DNA from: Collinsella sp.
Lineage (GTDB): Bacteria; Actinomycetota; Coriobacteriia; Coriobacteriales; Coriobacteriaceae
Assembly (NCBI GenBank): GCA_019425045.1
Contig: JAHYYI010000026.1
Location: 21,580 to 27,010 of the forward strand
Direction: 5' to 3'
Length of the DNA: 5,431 nt
Part shown: positions 4,902 to 5,431 of the stretch, piece by piece
Layout: each line of letters starts with the position of its first letter
How positions within the stretch are numbered: the stretch's first letter is position 1
Program-made: the position numbers and the translations under genes
Notes under the pieces: model-generated
What the model was told of the DNA's origin: nothing
What the model saw: only the letters and a program-made list of their open reading frames with translations
The model's database searches: none

Positions 4902-5431
4902 CTAGTCGAGGTTCTCGCGGAGCCACTTGATGGCGCCAGCGGGGTCGCGAGTAAGGTCGATATATTCCTTACCGCGCGGGGCGAGCAGCTTAATGCCCAG
5001 ACGATCGGTGTCGGCCTTCATGTCGTTGTAGTAGCTACGAACCTGCGGAGCGAGCACGATGACGTCGTACTGATCCATGATGGCAGTGTGCTGGCCATAG
5101 GCGCCTGCGGAGGAAGCGATGTTCTCTCCGGTCTGTGCGGCACCTTCCTTGATGGCGTTGGCAAGCATGGCAGAGGTGCCGGCGCCGGCGCACAGGACGA
5201 GGACCTTCAGGCCATCGACATCCTTCTTGGCGGATGCATCGGCAGCGGGCTCGGGCTGATCGGCGACAGGCTTGCTGTCGGCGGCGGCAACGGTCGTCTC
5301 GACGGAAGCGGTGGCCTGCTCGACAGCGGGCGTAGAGGCGTTGGCGGCGACGGAAGCGGCACCATCGGACTCGAGTCCCAGCTCGGCGGCGCGCTCGGCC
5401 TCCTGGTCGCAGAGCAGCTTATCGTATGCCT
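4902..5431 (-). CDS. lacE: lactose PTS IICB component, C-terminal part (partial)
   Basis: LacE is the membrane permease of the lactose PTS. IIC carries the sugar, and the fused IIB passes phosphate from IIA (LacF) to lactose. The window holds the last 175 residues; the frame is open to the window edge, so the 5' end is missing. In order they are the end of IIC (AYDKLLCDQEAE, visible residues 1-12), a linker of about 58 residues rich in Ala, Glu, Asp, Pro, Ser and Thr (13-70), and a complete IIB domain. The IIB domain opens with LKVLVLCAGAGTSAMLANA, where Cys at 5190-5192 is the expected phosphorylated residue. It continues with YDVIVLAPQVRSYYNDMKADTDRLGIKL and ends DPAGAIKWLRENLD. The ATG at 5168 is internal to the domain and is not the start. 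Downstream lacG lies in the same operon. The lactose rather than cellobiose call rests on the IIB motifs and on LacG. Confidence 0.93.
   Translation of the reverse strand, partial: AYDKLLCDQEAERAAELGLESDGAASVAANASTPAVEQATASVETTVAAADSKPVADQPEPAADASAKKDVDGLKVLVLCAGAGTSAMLANAIKEGAAQTGENIASSAGAYGQHTAIMDQYDVIVLAPQVRSYYNDMKADTDRLGIKLLAPRGKEYIDLTRDPAGAIKWLRENLD

Overview
The window looks like a piece of a fairly GC-rich, Gram-positive-type genome that imports lactose by a phosphotransferase system (PTS). The best guess is a gut actinobacterium of the Coriobacteriia, Collinsella-like. This rests on the pairing of Firmicutes-type lac proteins (LacE, LacG, a LacR-like DeoR regulator) with GC-rich codons and a long Ala-rich linker in LacE. 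It is an inference and no database search was possible.

Layout. (1) Positions 60-542 (+) encode a sorbose/mannose-family PTS IIB protein whose usual phosphorylated His is a Tyr. (2) Positions 543-868 hold no convincing long gene. They carry a possible weak terminator, a 154-bp element bounded by 28-bp inverted repeats (608-761) that looks MITE-like, and a 22-codon ORF with a good ribosome binding site (804-872). (3) galM, an aldose 1-epimerase (869-1921, -), is divergent from a LacR-like DeoR regulator (2128-2892, +), and the two share a 206-bp promoter region. (4) Positions 2893-3404 are noncoding between convergent genes. They contain two hairpins, a regular array of four palindromic units (3014-3310), and a strong terminator (3335-3381) for the minus-strand operon. 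(5) lacG, 6-phospho-beta-galactosidase (3405-4826, -), lies downstream of lacE, the lactose PTS IICB (4902-5431, -). Only the end of the lacE IIC domain, the linker and the whole IIB domain lie in the window.

How the genes work together. LacE (with LacF/IIA, presumably upstream outside the window) would import and phosphorylate lactose. LacG would split lactose-6-phosphate into glucose and galactose-6-phosphate. GalM would interconvert sugar anomers. The DeoR regulator probably senses a phosphorylated sugar intermediate and controls the lac genes and perhaps galM. The tagatose-6-phosphate pathway genes are not in the window.

The most unusual structure is the array at 3014-3310. Eight 15-bp arms alternate in orientation every 40-41 bp, forming four hairpins, each with a loop of exactly 25 nt and a conserved A-rich centre. 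It resembles a BIME/REP-type mosaic but I do not recognise it as a described family.
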